A DNA stretch of 43,174 bases. It comes from a virus. A program made the position numbers and the translations under genes. Below, in pieces: positions 1 through 10,713 of the stretch. Below the pieces are notes generated by a model. The model was not told the origin of the DNA. It worked only from the letters and a program-made list of their open reading frames with translations, and did not search any database. Every line of letters begins with the position of its first letter. Position 1 is the stretch's first letter. The stretch is from the IMG/VR virus record IMGVR_UViG_3300047444_000168, positions 1 to 43,174 of that record; one strand, given 5' to 3'.

Positions 1-669
1 ACGATGTCCGCAGCGGATCTGGCCCAATGGCTGGATCTGCTGCGGGCCCTGCTCAACGCCTGGAATGCGGATCGACGCGCCGTGTATGCGACCGCGTTTG
101 ATACGTATACGCTCGTGCCGAATCTCTTCCCGCATACCATCGGGCCGACGGGGACGTTTACGACCACGGCACGCCCGGTGGACATTGACGGGGCGAACCT
201 GATCCTGCCGGCGACGACGGTGAACTTCAACGGGCAGATCACGATTCGGGATGCGCAGTGGTGGCTGAATCAGTCGGTGCCGCAGTTGACCTCGGACATT
301 CCGACCGACCTGTATTACCAGCCGGATTATCCAAACGGCAAGATTTTCTTCTGGCCGGTGCCCTCGACCGCGTATGACGTGCAACTGATGACGCGGGTGC
401 TGCTCGATGACGTGGTGACGACGGCGAGCAGTTTTGAACTGCCGCCCGGTTATTACGATGCGATCCGGCTCAGTCTGGCGGAAAAGGGTCAGCGGCCGTG
501 GGCGCGGCCTCCAGACATCACGCTGATCAACGATGCGAGTAAGGCGCGGGCGGTGATCTTCGACAACAACGTGGAGATTCCCCGGCTCCGCACGAAGGAT
601 CCCGGGATGACCCCCGGCAAGGGCGGATTCACCGCTGATTTCAACTGGTTAAATGGCCAAATTGTCTAA
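1..669 (+). CDS. Head-tail adaptor, P22 gp4-like (3' part; 5' part at 42979)
   Basis: This is the distal part of a 245-residue protein whose true start is the ATG at 42979; reading continues across the circular junction without a frame change. The N-terminal helical segment (AYELGTLGQGETMSAADLAQ) and the following LLNAWNADR stretch match the pattern of phage head-to-tail adaptor/tail accessory proteins such as P22 gp4, which sit under the portal ring. Position agrees: portal, scaffold and coat genes lie just upstream on the circle. Used alone, the ATG at window position 4 would drop 24 codons of the first helix. Family assignment rests on pattern and synteny. Confidence 0.75.
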   Translation, partial: TMSAADLAQWLDLLRALLNAWNADRRAVYATAFDTYTLVPNLFPHTIGPTGTFTTTARPVDIDGANLILPATTVNFNGQITIRDAQWWLNQSVPQLTSDIPTDLYYQPDYPNGKIFFWPVPSTAYDVQLMTRVLLDDVVTTASSFELPPGYYDAIRLSLAEKGQRPWARPPDITLINDASKARAVIFDNNVEIPRLRTKDPGMTPGKGGFTADFNWLNGQIV

Positions 670-678
670 GGAGTTCTG

Positions 679-1017
679 ATGGCTGTCCTGTTCGTGCCGT
701 TGCAGAAGATCATGCAAGGGCTGACGGCCCAGAACGCCGTGGCCGTGCTGCCGGATGACTACATCGGCCGCTATGTCGAATCGACGTTCTATGTGGTCTG
801 GGACCATACCTCGGCGGCTGGGTCGGTGGTCGTGGAGACCGCGCACAGTCCGACCTATGCGGGGACGTGGGCCAACCTGGCCACGGCGAACTGGTCTGCG
901 ATTGACAAGATTACGAGCATTTCAATTTCCGGCGTCTACGCTGCGGTGCGGGTGCGGATCGCCACGGCGGTGACGAGCGGCACGGTAGATGTGTGGGTCT
1001 TGGCCTCAGATTCGTAA
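679..1017 (+). CDS. Small beta-rich virion protein, unknown
   Basis: 112 residues with a strong Shine-Dalgarno (AAGGAG) 6 nt before the ATG. The sequence is mostly alternating hydrophobic/polar strands with Trp and Tyr and no catalytic motif. It lies between the head-tail adaptor and a coiled-coil protein in an unbroken late operon, so a minor capsid, connector or tail role is likely. I do not recognise the family. Confidence 0.7.
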   Translation: MAVLFVPLQKIMQGLTAQNAVAVLPDDYIGRYVESTFYVVWDHTSAAGSVVVETAHSPTYAGTWANLATANWSAIDKITSISISGVYAAVRVRIATAVTSGTVDVWVLASDS

Positions 1018-1027
1018 GGAGTGACGC

Positions 1028-1309
1028 GTGGCAAAATCCAGTTCCAGTGAACTACTGCAGCAGGTAGACGAGGCATTCGAGACCACGGAGCAGAAAGCGG
1101 AGGCGCTGCAGTCGGTGCAGGCGTCGGCCTCTGCGGCGATTGCCGAGAAGCAAGCCGAACTCGCGGCGGTGCAGCAGACGCATGGCGCCTACGTCGAAGA
1201 GGCCGAGACGGCCTATCGGGATGCGCGTGTGGCGCTCGAGCGGCTGCAAGGCCAACTGAACGAGCGTATTGGCGTGGCGGTGAATCCTCGCGTCATTGTG
1301 CGCGGATGA
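1028..1309 (+). CDS. Small coiled-coil protein
   Basis: 93 residues starting at GTG, preceded by AAGGAGTGACGC, which fixes the start. Residues about 7-80 form one long Ala/Glu/Gln-rich heptad region, ending in a short Val/Arg-rich tail. No enzyme motif. It overlaps the next gene by 4 bp (ATGA). Probably an oligomeric structural or assembly protein; function unknown. Confidence 0.7.
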   Translation: MAKSSSSELLQQVDEAFETTEQKAEALQSVQASASAAIAEKQAELAAVQQTHGAYVEEAETAYRDARVALERLQGQLNERIGVAVNPRVIVRG

Positions 1310-1677
1310 CCACCCGCATCGGTGGGGTCGCGGAAGTGACCTCCAGCGCCTTCCGGCTGCAATCGAATCAGTCGGAGGTGAAGCATACGGCCGTCGCCGT
1401 CAGTGCCACCGGTACGATTGTGGCGGCGGTGCCGGGGAAGAAGATCAGCGTCTTAGCCTTCGCGCTGACATCGAGCGGCATCGTCAATGTGAAGTTCCAA
1501 TCCCATACGACGGGCGATGTCTCGGGCTTGTTCTACGAGATTGCGAATACCGGCTTCGTGCTCGGCCCGAATGAGTGGGGCTGGTTTGAGACGGTCACGG
1601 GCGAGGCGCTGGATATTAATCTGTCAGCCGGGGTGCCGGTGGGTGGCGTGCTGACGTATGTGGAGGTGATTCCATAA
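1306..1677 (+). CDS. Beta-rich virion protein, unknown
   Basis: 123 residues, starting inside the stop of the coiled-coil gene (ATGA overlap). The sequence looks like a compact beta sandwich (repeated Val/Ile/Phe strands, GPNEWGWFET turn). Similar small beta proteins in phages decorate heads or fibres. Its stop overlaps the next ATG (TAATG). Function inferred only from context. Confidence 0.65.
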   Translation: MTTRIGGVAEVTSSAFRLQSNQSEVKHTAVAVSATGTIVAAVPGKKISVLAFALTSSGIVNVKFQSHTTGDVSGLFYEIANTGFVLGPNEWGWFETVTGEALDINLSAGVPVGGVLTYVEVIP

Positions 1678-2003
1678 TGGCGATTACGCATATCCAAGTC
1701 GGCACGACCACGGCGGGCAACCGCGTGAAAAGTCTCGTCCTGAGCATTGAGAACAACATCAACGGCCTTGTGGATGAAGCCGCCACGATGACGACCATGA
1801 TTGACGGGGACGGCTCGTCTCCGACCATGTTTGATAACGTCGTGCTCAATTATGGGATGACGGCGGCAAACGGGGTGTCCGCGAATCAATTCGCCAAGAA
1901 TCTCTGGGATGAGATCAATTCGTTGCTCTCGAAGGTGACGACGGATGCGTCTGTGACGAACGTGCATACCGCGATCCTGCAGGCGGCGAACAAGATCCGG
2001 TAA
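1677..2003 (+). CDS. Hypothetical late protein, 108 aa
   Basis: Starts in the stop codon of the preceding gene (taATG), a typical translational-coupling arrangement. The N-terminus is strand-like (ITHIQVGTTTAGNRVKSL) and the rest is helical, including a segment similar in style to tail/fibre assembly helices (ANQFAKNLWDEINSLLSK). No known domain recognised. Member of the head/tail operon. Confidence 0.65.
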   Translation: MAITHIQVGTTTAGNRVKSLVLSIENNINGLVDEAATMTTMIDGDGSSPTMFDNVVLNYGMTAANGVSANQFAKNLWDEINSLLSKVTTDASVTNVHTAILQAANKIR

Positions 2004-4538
<2,535 letters not shown>

Positions 4539-4539
<1 letters not shown>

Positions 4540-5429
4540 TGCGCGTCTCGGTCGTGATGATTTGCAAGAACGAGGAGGCGGTGCTGGCTCGCTGCCTCGA
4601 ATCGGTGAAGGAAGCCGACGAGATTATCATTTGCGATACAGGCTCCACCGACCGCACCATCGAGATTGCCCAGCAGTTCACGGATAAGGTCTTCACCGAT
4701 TACGTCTGGGAAGACAACTTTGCCAAGGCGCGGAACCATGCGCTGAGCAAGGCCACGGGCGATTGGGTGCTCTCGATTGACGCTGACGAATACCTGACCT
4801 GTCCCTTCAGCACGGTGCGTGAAGCGGTGGCGAAGGGGTTCATGGCGATCAACGTCAAGATGACGGCTGAATCCGGCCCGCCGTCCCACTTCTGGTTCCC
4901 GCGGCTCTTTCTGCGGTCCCCGAATGTCTGGTGGGAAGGCGCGATCCATAACCATATCTCAGTCATGGGTGAGGACGTGGGCGCGGTCACGCTGACCTAC
5001 GGCTATTCGCCCGCCCATACGCTGGATCCCTTGCGCTCGATGCGGATTCTGGAGAAGGAAGTGGCGGATCGGCCTGACTGCATCCGGGAGCGGTTCTACT
5101 TGGGTCGGGAATACTTCTACCGCGGCCAGTATGACCAAGCCCTGGTGATGCTCGGGCGCTACGTCCAGCAGTCGCGGTTCCTCGCGGAGAAGGCGGAAGC
5201 CTTCCTCACGATGTCGCGGGTCTATTGGGCGCTGCACATGCCCGACGATGCCCGGGATGCGCTGGTGCAGTGCCTGATTATCAATCCCAGGTTCAAAGAA
5301 GCCGTGCTGTTCATGGCGGAACTGGCGGGGGACGGGTCCAATAATCCCCGCTGGCAGAAGAATGCCGATCAGTGGAAGCGGATGGCGGAGACGGCGGATA
5401 ACGACGGCGTGCTGTTCCTGCGCACATGA
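4539..5429 (+). CDS. Family 2 glycosyltransferase with TPR-like C-terminus
   Basis: 296 residues. The ATG overlaps the collagen gene's TAA; an upstream in-frame start would extend back into that gene. The N-terminal GT-A fold is clear: SVVMICKNEE (4-13), CDTGSTDRT (32-40) and the DAD metal/nucleotide-sugar motif at 81-83 (LSIDADEYL). Residues about 185-260 are helical repeats of TPR style (YFYRGQYDQALVMLGRY, AFLTMSRVYWAL). This arrangement is common in SunS/WaaE-like GT2 enzymes that transfer a sugar to protein or lipid-core acceptors. The acceptor is unknown; the adjacent GPT-repeat protein is the obvious candidate. Confidence 0.85.
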
Positions 5430-6475
5430 AATATCTCTTGTCGCCCCACGACGACGATTCGGCGCTCTTCGCGGCCGTGACGTGCCTGCGTGAGCAGCCG
5501 ACAGTGGTCGTGGTGACGGATTCGCTGGTGCAGCCAGCGCGTGGCGAGACGGGGTGTTCAGCGGAGGAGCGGGCTGCGGAGACGGCGAAGGCCCATGCGG
5601 TGCTCGGCTGTCAGACACGGCGGCTGGGGTTGCCGGATGACGGGCTGACGCTGGCTGAACTGATGACGGCCTTTGGCACGCTGTCGGATGTGGAGACGGT
5701 GTATGCCCCGGCGCTCGAGGGCGGGCATCCCCACCACGATCTGGTCAGTCTCGCGGCGGCCGCGGTCTTCGGGACGGATACCCTGCGGTGCTATGCGACC
5801 TACCAGAAGCTGAGTCAATACCGGGACGTGGACCTGCAACCCGTGGGCACGACGGAGATTGAATGGACGCGGGACGAGTATCAGCAGAAGCTGCAGGCGT
5901 TGATCTGTTACGAGAGCCAGTTGCGGGTCAACCCGATGCACTTCCGAGCCGTCGAGGGTCGCAGCGAATGGCTGTCGGGCTTCAATCGGCTGCATCTGGG
6001 GTGTGGTGCTCGCATCTTCCCCGGCTGGATCAACGTGGACCGGCAGACACCTGAGGTGCCCAGCAGCTTCTTTCAGCGCTGCGACATTCTCGCTGAACCG
6101 TTGCCCCTGGATGACGCCAGCGTCGATTACGTGTTCTCGGAAGACTTCTTGGAGCATCTGCCGCCTGAGCGTCGGGTGGCGGTGATCAACGAGGTCAATC
6201 GGGTGCTCGTGCCGGGGGGCGTCATGGAGCACTATGTGCCGAATGCCGGCAGCCGGAACGATTACGGATCCCCCAGCCATCTGTCCCATTGGAACGCGCA
6301 AGTCTTTGAGCACTTTGACGTGGACTCGCACCGCTGGAAGAAGGATCGCGTCTTCGAACGCATTCAGGGCGGCTTCCGCAAAGTCAGCGCGGATCTGCTG
6401 AACTGGCAGGTCGAAGAGGACGGCGTGAAGCGGGCGCAGAGTCTGCGGGTGCGCTACCGGAAGGTCGCATGCTGA
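5426..6475 (+). CDS. PIG-L-like deacetylase fused to SAM methyltransferase
   Basis: 349 residues overlapping the GT2 gene by 4 bp (ATGA). Residues 1-~170 resemble PIG-L/LmbE N-acetylglucosamine deacetylases: the metal motif SPHDDDSALFA at 6-16 (family norm PHPDDE) and GGHPHHDL at 99-106 for the downstream His pair. Residues ~185-349 are a class I methyltransferase: LHLGCG at 189-194, WINVDR acidic loop, and a VDYVFSEDFLEHLPP segment typical of motif IV and beyond. One chain could deacetylate and methylate a sugar. In the first motif Asp replaces Pro and Asp replaces the final Glu, so deacetylase activity is not certain. Confidence 0.8.
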   Translation: MKYLLSPHDDDSALFAAVTCLREQPTVVVVTDSLVQPARGETGCSAEERAAETAKAHAVLGCQTRRLGLPDDGLTLAELMTAFGTLSDVETVYAPALEGGHPHHDLVSLAAAAVFGTDTLRCYATYQKLSQYRDVDLQPVGTTEIEWTRDEYQQKLQALICYESQLRVNPMHFRAVEGRSEWLSGFNRLHLGCGARIFPGWINVDRQTPEVPSSFFQRCDILAEPLPLDDASVDYVFSEDFLEHLPPERRVAVINEVNRVLVPGGVMEHYVPNAGSRNDYGSPSHLSHWNAQVFEHFDVDSHRWKKDRVFERIQGGFRKVSADLLNWQVEEDGVKRAQSLRVRYRKVAC

Positions 6476-7293
6476 GAAAGACCTTTCTGCTGCCCCAGTT
6501 CGGGCCGCCCTTCCCGTGGACGGAGCAGTATCTGGAGCATATCGGCAGCCTCGCGCCCTACGGCTGGTCGTGGAAGATTCTCACGCCGCATGGCTACACG
6601 TCCAAGAGCCCGAACGTCGAGATTGTCCCGATGACGTTCGCGCAGTTCGATGCGCGGGTGAAAGCCGTCACGGGCGTGGAGTCGGGCAACTTCCTGGACG
6701 CCGACTTCCTGCCGGTGAAGCTGCTTAGCGACTACTACCCCGCCTTCGGGGAGTTATTCGCGGACCTCCTGACCGAGTGCGATTACTGGAGCATCACCAA
6801 CTGGGATGTGCTCTACGGCCGGCTGGATCATTTCCTGCCCGATGAGACGCTGGCGCAGTATGACCTCTGGTCGGATGACCACCATCACGTCAATAGCCTG
6901 TGGTGCCTCTACAAGAACGAGCCGCGCATCAATGCCCTGTATCGGCTGGTGCCGCACTGGGAGGAGATGTTCCAGGTCAATGGGCGGCCGATCTTCGGCT
7001 TCGATGAGATTTACTTCGACCTGATTGTCCGGCAACTCGCGGACGCCGGGCAGATTCGGTTCGGCCATCCCCCATATTTCGCGGTGCATAGCTATGACCG
7101 GTTGATTCAGCATCAGCCCACGCCGAATCTCTCGTTGGCGCCGGATGGGGCGTTGATTGAGTGCTTTGACGACGGCTTCAAGCCGTTAGAGAGCTATCCG
7201 GCATGGCGGGGGTTCTTTGGGCGTGAGATTGCCTACTTTCATTTCCTGAGCACCAAGACATGGCCCGCACTGCGACCTTATCCCGTCCGGTGA
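6469..7293 (+). CDS. DUF6625-like putative glycosyltransferase
   Basis: 274 residues overlapping the previous gene by 7 bp. The opening (FGPPFPWTEQYLEHIGSL), a middle VKLLSDYYPAFGELFADLL, and CDYWSITNWDVLYGRLDHFL match the layout I associate with the DUF6625 family found in polysaccharide clusters, where the D/N-x-D of the last segment stands at the nucleotide-sugar site. Its place between a GT2, a deacetylase-methyltransferase and a C-methyltransferase supports a role in glycan building. Family recall is from memory; the exact donor and acceptor are unknown. Confidence 0.6.
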   Translation: MLRKTFLLPQFGPPFPWTEQYLEHIGSLAPYGWSWKILTPHGYTSKSPNVEIVPMTFAQFDARVKAVTGVESGNFLDADFLPVKLLSDYYPAFGELFADLLTECDYWSITNWDVLYGRLDHFLPDETLAQYDLWSDDHHHVNSLWCLYKNEPRINALYRLVPHWEEMFQVNGRPIFGFDEIYFDLIVRQLADAGQIRFGHPPYFAVHSYDRLIQHQPTPNLSLAPDGALIECFDDGFKPLESYPAWRGFFGREIAYFHFLSTKTWPALRPYPVR

Positions 7294-8534
7294 CTTCGGT
7301 CTACCGGGAGATTGACGCCTGTCGCATGACGGGCAGCCGGGACCTGGTGTCCCTGCTGGATCTGGGCGAGATGGCCCTGACGGGTATCTTCCCGAAGCCG
7401 GGTGTGGACGTGCCCAGCGGCCCTGTCGAACTGGTCCTGTGTCCAGATGGTGGCTTGGTGCAGTTGCGGCAGAGTTACGCGCCCTCGCTGATGTATGGCG
7501 AGAACTACGGCTATCGGTCAGGGCTGAACGGCTCGATGGTGCGGCACTTGGCTGGTATTGCGGCTTCGCTCGAGCGGCTGTGCCCCACGCGGGCCGGCGA
7601 TGTGGTGCTGGACATTGGCAGCAATGACGGCACGCTGCTGGGGTCGTATGAGAACCGCGGCCAGAAGTTTCTCGGCATGGACCCGACCGCGGCGAAGTTT
7701 GGTCGGTTCTATGCGCCGCATGTCCAGCCGGTGACTGAGTTCTTCTCGGCGGCTCGGTATCGTCAGATCATGGGCGCGAGGCCCGCTCGGATCGTGACCT
7801 CGATTGCGATGCTCTACGACCTCGAGCAGCCGCTGGCGTTCATGCAGGAGGTCTCACGCATTCTGGCCAACGATGGCGTCTGGTATACGGAGCAAAGCTA
7901 CCTGCCGGCGCTGCTTGATTCGTGTGCCTACGACACGATCTGCCACGAGCATCTGGAGTATTACGGCCTGACGCAGTTGCAGTGGATGGCTGACAGGGCC
8001 GACCTCCGCATCATCGAGGCGAAGCCGAACGACACCAACGGCGGATCGTTAGCGGTGACGTTCGCGCACCGACAATCGAAGTATCGCTCGGATAGCGCCA
8101 ATATTGCGCTCTTGCTGGGTGCGGAGCGCCAGCGTGGACTGGATGAGCCTGACGGCTTCGTGGCCTTTCAATCCGCCGTGGCACGGCATCGCGTCGAACT
8201 GCCGGCGCTGATTCGCTCGCTCCGTGCGGCGGGTAAGACCGTCTTCGGCTACGGCGCCTCCACGAAGGGCAACGTGCTCCTGCAAGCCTGCGGGTTGACA
8301 TCAGACGATCTGCCGTGCATTGCGGACGTGAATCCAGACAAGCACGGCTGCGTCACGCCAGGGACGCACATCCCGATTGTCTCGGAAGCCGACGCGCACG
8401 CACAGCAGCCTGATTATTACCTCGTGCTGCCGTGGCACTTCCGCAAGCACATCATCGAGCGAGAAGCGGCGTTCTTGGCGCGTGGTGGCAAGCTGATCTT
8501 CCCGCTGCCGACTATTGACGTGGTGGGATCCTAA
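7260..8534 (+). CDS. Sugar C-methyltransferase-like SAM enzyme
   Basis: 424 residues with the three-part architecture of TylC3/NovU-type deoxysugar C-methyltransferases. An N-terminal Zn-binding segment is degenerate (CRMTGS near 22 and a CPDGG pair near 61). The central SAM-binding domain has VVLDIGSNDGTLL near 120 and ICHEHLEYY near 225. The C-terminal domain has VFGYGASTKGNVLLQ near 329-343. These enzymes usually act on NDP-ketosugars. The gene overlaps the previous one by 34 bp if it starts at ATG 7260. A GTG at 7290 would give a 4-bp overlap and lose only 10 residues, so the start is uncertain. Confidence 0.85.
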   Translation: MARTATLSRPVTSVYREIDACRMTGSRDLVSLLDLGEMALTGIFPKPGVDVPSGPVELVLCPDGGLVQLRQSYAPSLMYGENYGYRSGLNGSMVRHLAGIAASLERLCPTRAGDVVLDIGSNDGTLLGSYENRGQKFLGMDPTAAKFGRFYAPHVQPVTEFFSAARYRQIMGARPARIVTSIAMLYDLEQPLAFMQEVSRILANDGVWYTEQSYLPALLDSCAYDTICHEHLEYYGLTQLQWMADRADLRIIEAKPNDTNGGSLAVTFAHRQSKYRSDSANIALLLGAERQRGLDEPDGFVAFQSAVARHRVELPALIRSLRAAGKTVFGYGASTKGNVLLQACGLTSDDLPCIADVNPDKHGCVTPGTHIPIVSEADAHAQQPDYYLVLPWHFRKHIIEREAAFLARGGKLIFPLPTIDVVGS

Positions 8535-8558
8535 TTTCAAATACCTATGGAGGTTTGC

Positions 8559-8729
8559 GTGACCAGTAAAAATATCGGAACTTTAATGCTTTCAACGCCG
8601 CTCATTGCTGGAACCATATATTGTGGCGTCACGACAGGCTGGCCTGCTGTTGTTGCTGTGGTCAGTTTTCTTGCGATGGTGGCTTTTGTAGGCGCTGCTG
8701 TTTCGCTGTCTAGTGGTAGGGCAGAATAG
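8559..8729 (+). CDS. Small membrane protein
   Basis: 56 residues if read from GTG 8559, which has a GGAGG Shine-Dalgarno 5 nt upstream; an ATG at 8547 adds four residues but overlaps that site. Two hydrophobic segments (about 8-25 and 28-48) suggest two membrane spans. Base composition is visibly more AT-rich than its neighbours, so it may be a recent insertion into the glycan cassette. Possible roles include sugar or lipid-carrier handling at the membrane, or a host-modification peptide; none can be shown. Confidence 0.6.
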   Translation: MTSKNIGTLMLSTPLIAGTIYCGVTTGWPAVVAVVSFLAMVAFVGAAVSLSSGRAE

Positions 8730-8736
8730 GCGCCTA

Positions 8737-9303
8737 ATGCTGCATGCACGGCACATCTCGGCCGTCTTCATCACGAAGGATCCCGTCTATCCGCAGGTGA
8801 TTGTGGACCGCGTGATGGCGATTGGCTTTGGGGAATGTCTGTTCTTGACGCACTGCGACAGCCCGCACCGGAAGCAGGACCTGTTCGCGAAGGCGCAGCA
8901 CGATTATCTCTACTATCAGGATGATGACTGCCTCGCACCGATTGCCCAACTGCTGGCAGCGGCGGAACCGAATCGCATTACCTGCGCCATGAAGCCGTCG
9001 CATCTGGCGTCCTATGCGAAGAGCCGGATCGCGCTGCTCGGGTGGGGCTCGATCTTCCCGAAGCGCACGATTCATGTGCTCGATCAGTATCGAGCGGTCT
9101 ACGGCGAGGATCATGTCTACAAGCGGGAGACGGAGCGGATCATGACGTGGCTGGCCTATCCGCAGACGCGGCTGGACCTCCCGATTGAGGACCTGCCGTC
9201 AGCGTGGGCGCCTGATCGGCTGTCCATGCAACCGGGTCACTACAACTACATTCCGCTGGTCGAGCAGCGGTGCGGCCTGCTCCGGCAGGAGGTCACCGCT
9301 TAA
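8737..9303 (+). CDS. GT-A-like glycosyltransferase, DxD type
   Basis: 188 residues from ATG 8737. HISAVFITKDPVYPQVIVDR opens like a GT2 domain and YLYYQDDDCLAP (about 60-71) carries the acidic metal-binding triad. The later RETERIMTWLAYP region may be the catalytic or acceptor helix. It is shorter than a full GT2 enzyme (usually 230 or more), so it is a minimal GT-A fold. It closes the glycan cassette and its stop overlaps the next small gene. Confidence 0.65.
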   Translation: MLHARHISAVFITKDPVYPQVIVDRVMAIGFGECLFLTHCDSPHRKQDLFAKAQHDYLYYQDDDCLAPIAQLLAAAEPNRITCAMKPSHLASYAKSRIALLGWGSIFPKRTIHVLDQYRAVYGEDHVYKRETERIMTWLAYPQTRLDLPIEDLPSAWAPDRLSMQPGHYNYIPLVEQRCGLLRQEVTA

Positions 9304-9416
9304 TGGGTGGCTTTCCCTTTGGGGGCGGATACTTTGCGCTCTACGCGCAAGCGGTCGGATCGACGCCGCCGACGCCGGGCACTTTACATCTGCTACCGCT
9401 GATGGGGGTCGGCTAA
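9303..9416 (+). CDS. Tiny Gly-rich protein, 37 aa
   Basis: ATG overlaps the stop of the preceding glycosyltransferase and its own TAA overlaps the ATG of the gp10-like gene, so it sits in a perfect coupling chain. The peptide is Gly/Pro/aromatic-rich (MGGFPFGGGYFALYAQ) and resembles the small Gly-rich proteins often seen between phage tail genes. Function unknown. Confidence 0.55.
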   Translation: MGGFPFGGGYFALYAQAVGSTPPTPGTLHLLPLMGVG

Positions 9417-10549
9417 TGGCCCGCATGAGCGTCCCAGGTTTTGTGGACGGCTCCAACACGGAGCGCAGTTATCAGGCGCAGATTGGGCGCACGATCAACG
9501 AGTTCACCGAATCCACGCAGCCCGGTGGGAATGCGAAGGCGCCGAAGTATCTGCAGGGCACGCCGGGGATTCAGCCCTTGCTGGTCTGGCCCGATCAGCC
9601 GATCCGGGGGATGTTCTCGATCAACGGGCGGGCGTTTGCGGTCGGCGGGGCGCTCTTTGGCGAGTTCTTCGCGGATGGGACCATCGGGACCACCTATCCC
9701 GTCACGAATGACGATCAGCCGGTCTCCTTCGCGAGTAACGGCACGGCGGGGAACCAGATCATCCTTGCGAGCGGTGGTGACGGGTATATCTACAACACCG
9801 ATACCAATGTCTTCGTGCAGATTACCGATCCTGACTTCCCCGTGCCGACGCGGATGGTGGAGTTTCTAAACGGCTACTTCCTCGCGCTGAAGGGCGGCGG
9901 GTCGCGGTCGTTCTCGTGGTCGAACCTGGAAGACGGGCTCGTGTGGGACACGCTGGACGTGGCCGAACGCTCGTCAACGGCCGATAACCTCGGCGCGATG
10001 ATTCGCTCGCACGAAGAAATCTGGTTCATGGGCGGCGAAACCACACAGGTCTATATCAACACCGGCGTGGCCTCGGAAATCTGGGCGCCGGTCAGTGGCG
10101 TGGTGCTGGAGTTTGGCGTGCTGGGTCCGTTCTCGGTGCATCGGGCGGATAACACGATCTTCTGGCTCGGCAGCAGCGTGGACGGCTGGGGGATGATGAA
10201 CCGGGCGGATGGCTACACGCCCCAGCGCATCTCCACCTTCGGCCTCGAGCAGCAGGTCCAGATGCAGGACATTCCGACGGATGCGCGGACGTTCAGCTTT
10301 CAAATGAACGGCCACATCTTCGTGGCCCTACTCCTGCCGCGGAATGATCGGACGTGGCTCTTTGACATCACGATGAATACGTGGGCGGAGTGGAACATCT
10401 GGGATACCACAAACGCCGTCTGGTTGCCGCATGTGGCGGGGTGCCATATCTCTGAGTTTGGTTTGCATCTGGTGGGGGACCGGTTGTCTGGGGCGATCTA
10501 TGAGATGTCGATGGCCTTCGTCACCGATGAGATTGTGGCCCCGGTATGA
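9416..10549 (+). CDS. P22 gp10-like packaged-DNA stabilisation / tail hub protein
   Basis: 377 residues from ATG 9416. The chain begins like the Phage_stabilise family (SVPGFVDGSNTERSYQAQ, then STADNLGAMIRSHEEIWFMG with GETTQVYINTG following), and continues with beta-propeller-like blades (FWLGSSVDGWGMM, TWLFDITMNTWAEW). In P22, gp10 binds gp4 and helps close the tail so that DNA is retained. P22 gp10 is about 470 residues, so this version is shorter, mostly at the C-terminus. Neighbouring genes encode fibres, which fits a tail-hub location. Confidence 0.75.
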   Translation: MARMSVPGFVDGSNTERSYQAQIGRTINEFTESTQPGGNAKAPKYLQGTPGIQPLLVWPDQPIRGMFSINGRAFAVGGALFGEFFADGTIGTTYPVTNDDQPVSFASNGTAGNQIILASGGDGYIYNTDTNVFVQITDPDFPVPTRMVEFLNGYFLALKGGGSRSFSWSNLEDGLVWDTLDVAERSSTADNLGAMIRSHEEIWFMGGETTQVYINTGVASEIWAPVSGVVLEFGVLGPFSVHRADNTIFWLGSSVDGWGMMNRADGYTPQRISTFGLEQQVQMQDIPTDARTFSFQMNGHIFVALLLPRNDRTWLFDITMNTWAEWNIWDTTNAVWLPHVAGCHISEFGLHLVGDRLSGAIYEMSMAFVTDEIVAPV

Positions 10550-10713
10550 AGGCTGACGAGATTGCGGAACGCTTCCAGCGGAGTCTCGAACGCTTCGGGA
10601 ATCTGCGGGTGCGCGTGCTGAAGTTGCGGGCGCTCTGCGAGCGGTCTGGCGTGTCCCTTGAGGAAGTTGTGCCGTTGTTGCCGCTGGATCTGCAGGAGCA
10701 GATCAAGGGATGA
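10546..10713 (+). CDS. Small helical protein, 55 aa
   Basis: ATG overlaps the gp10-like gene's stop and the last codons overlap the next gene's ATG. The product is strongly helical and charged (ADEIAERFQRSLERFGNLRV...), ending in [11 protein letters not shown]. No domain recognised. Coupled between the tail hub and a large fibre protein, it may be an assembly factor. Confidence 0.6.
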   Translation: MKADEIAERFQRSLERFGNLRVRVLKLRALCERSGVSLEEVVPLLPLDLQEQIKG

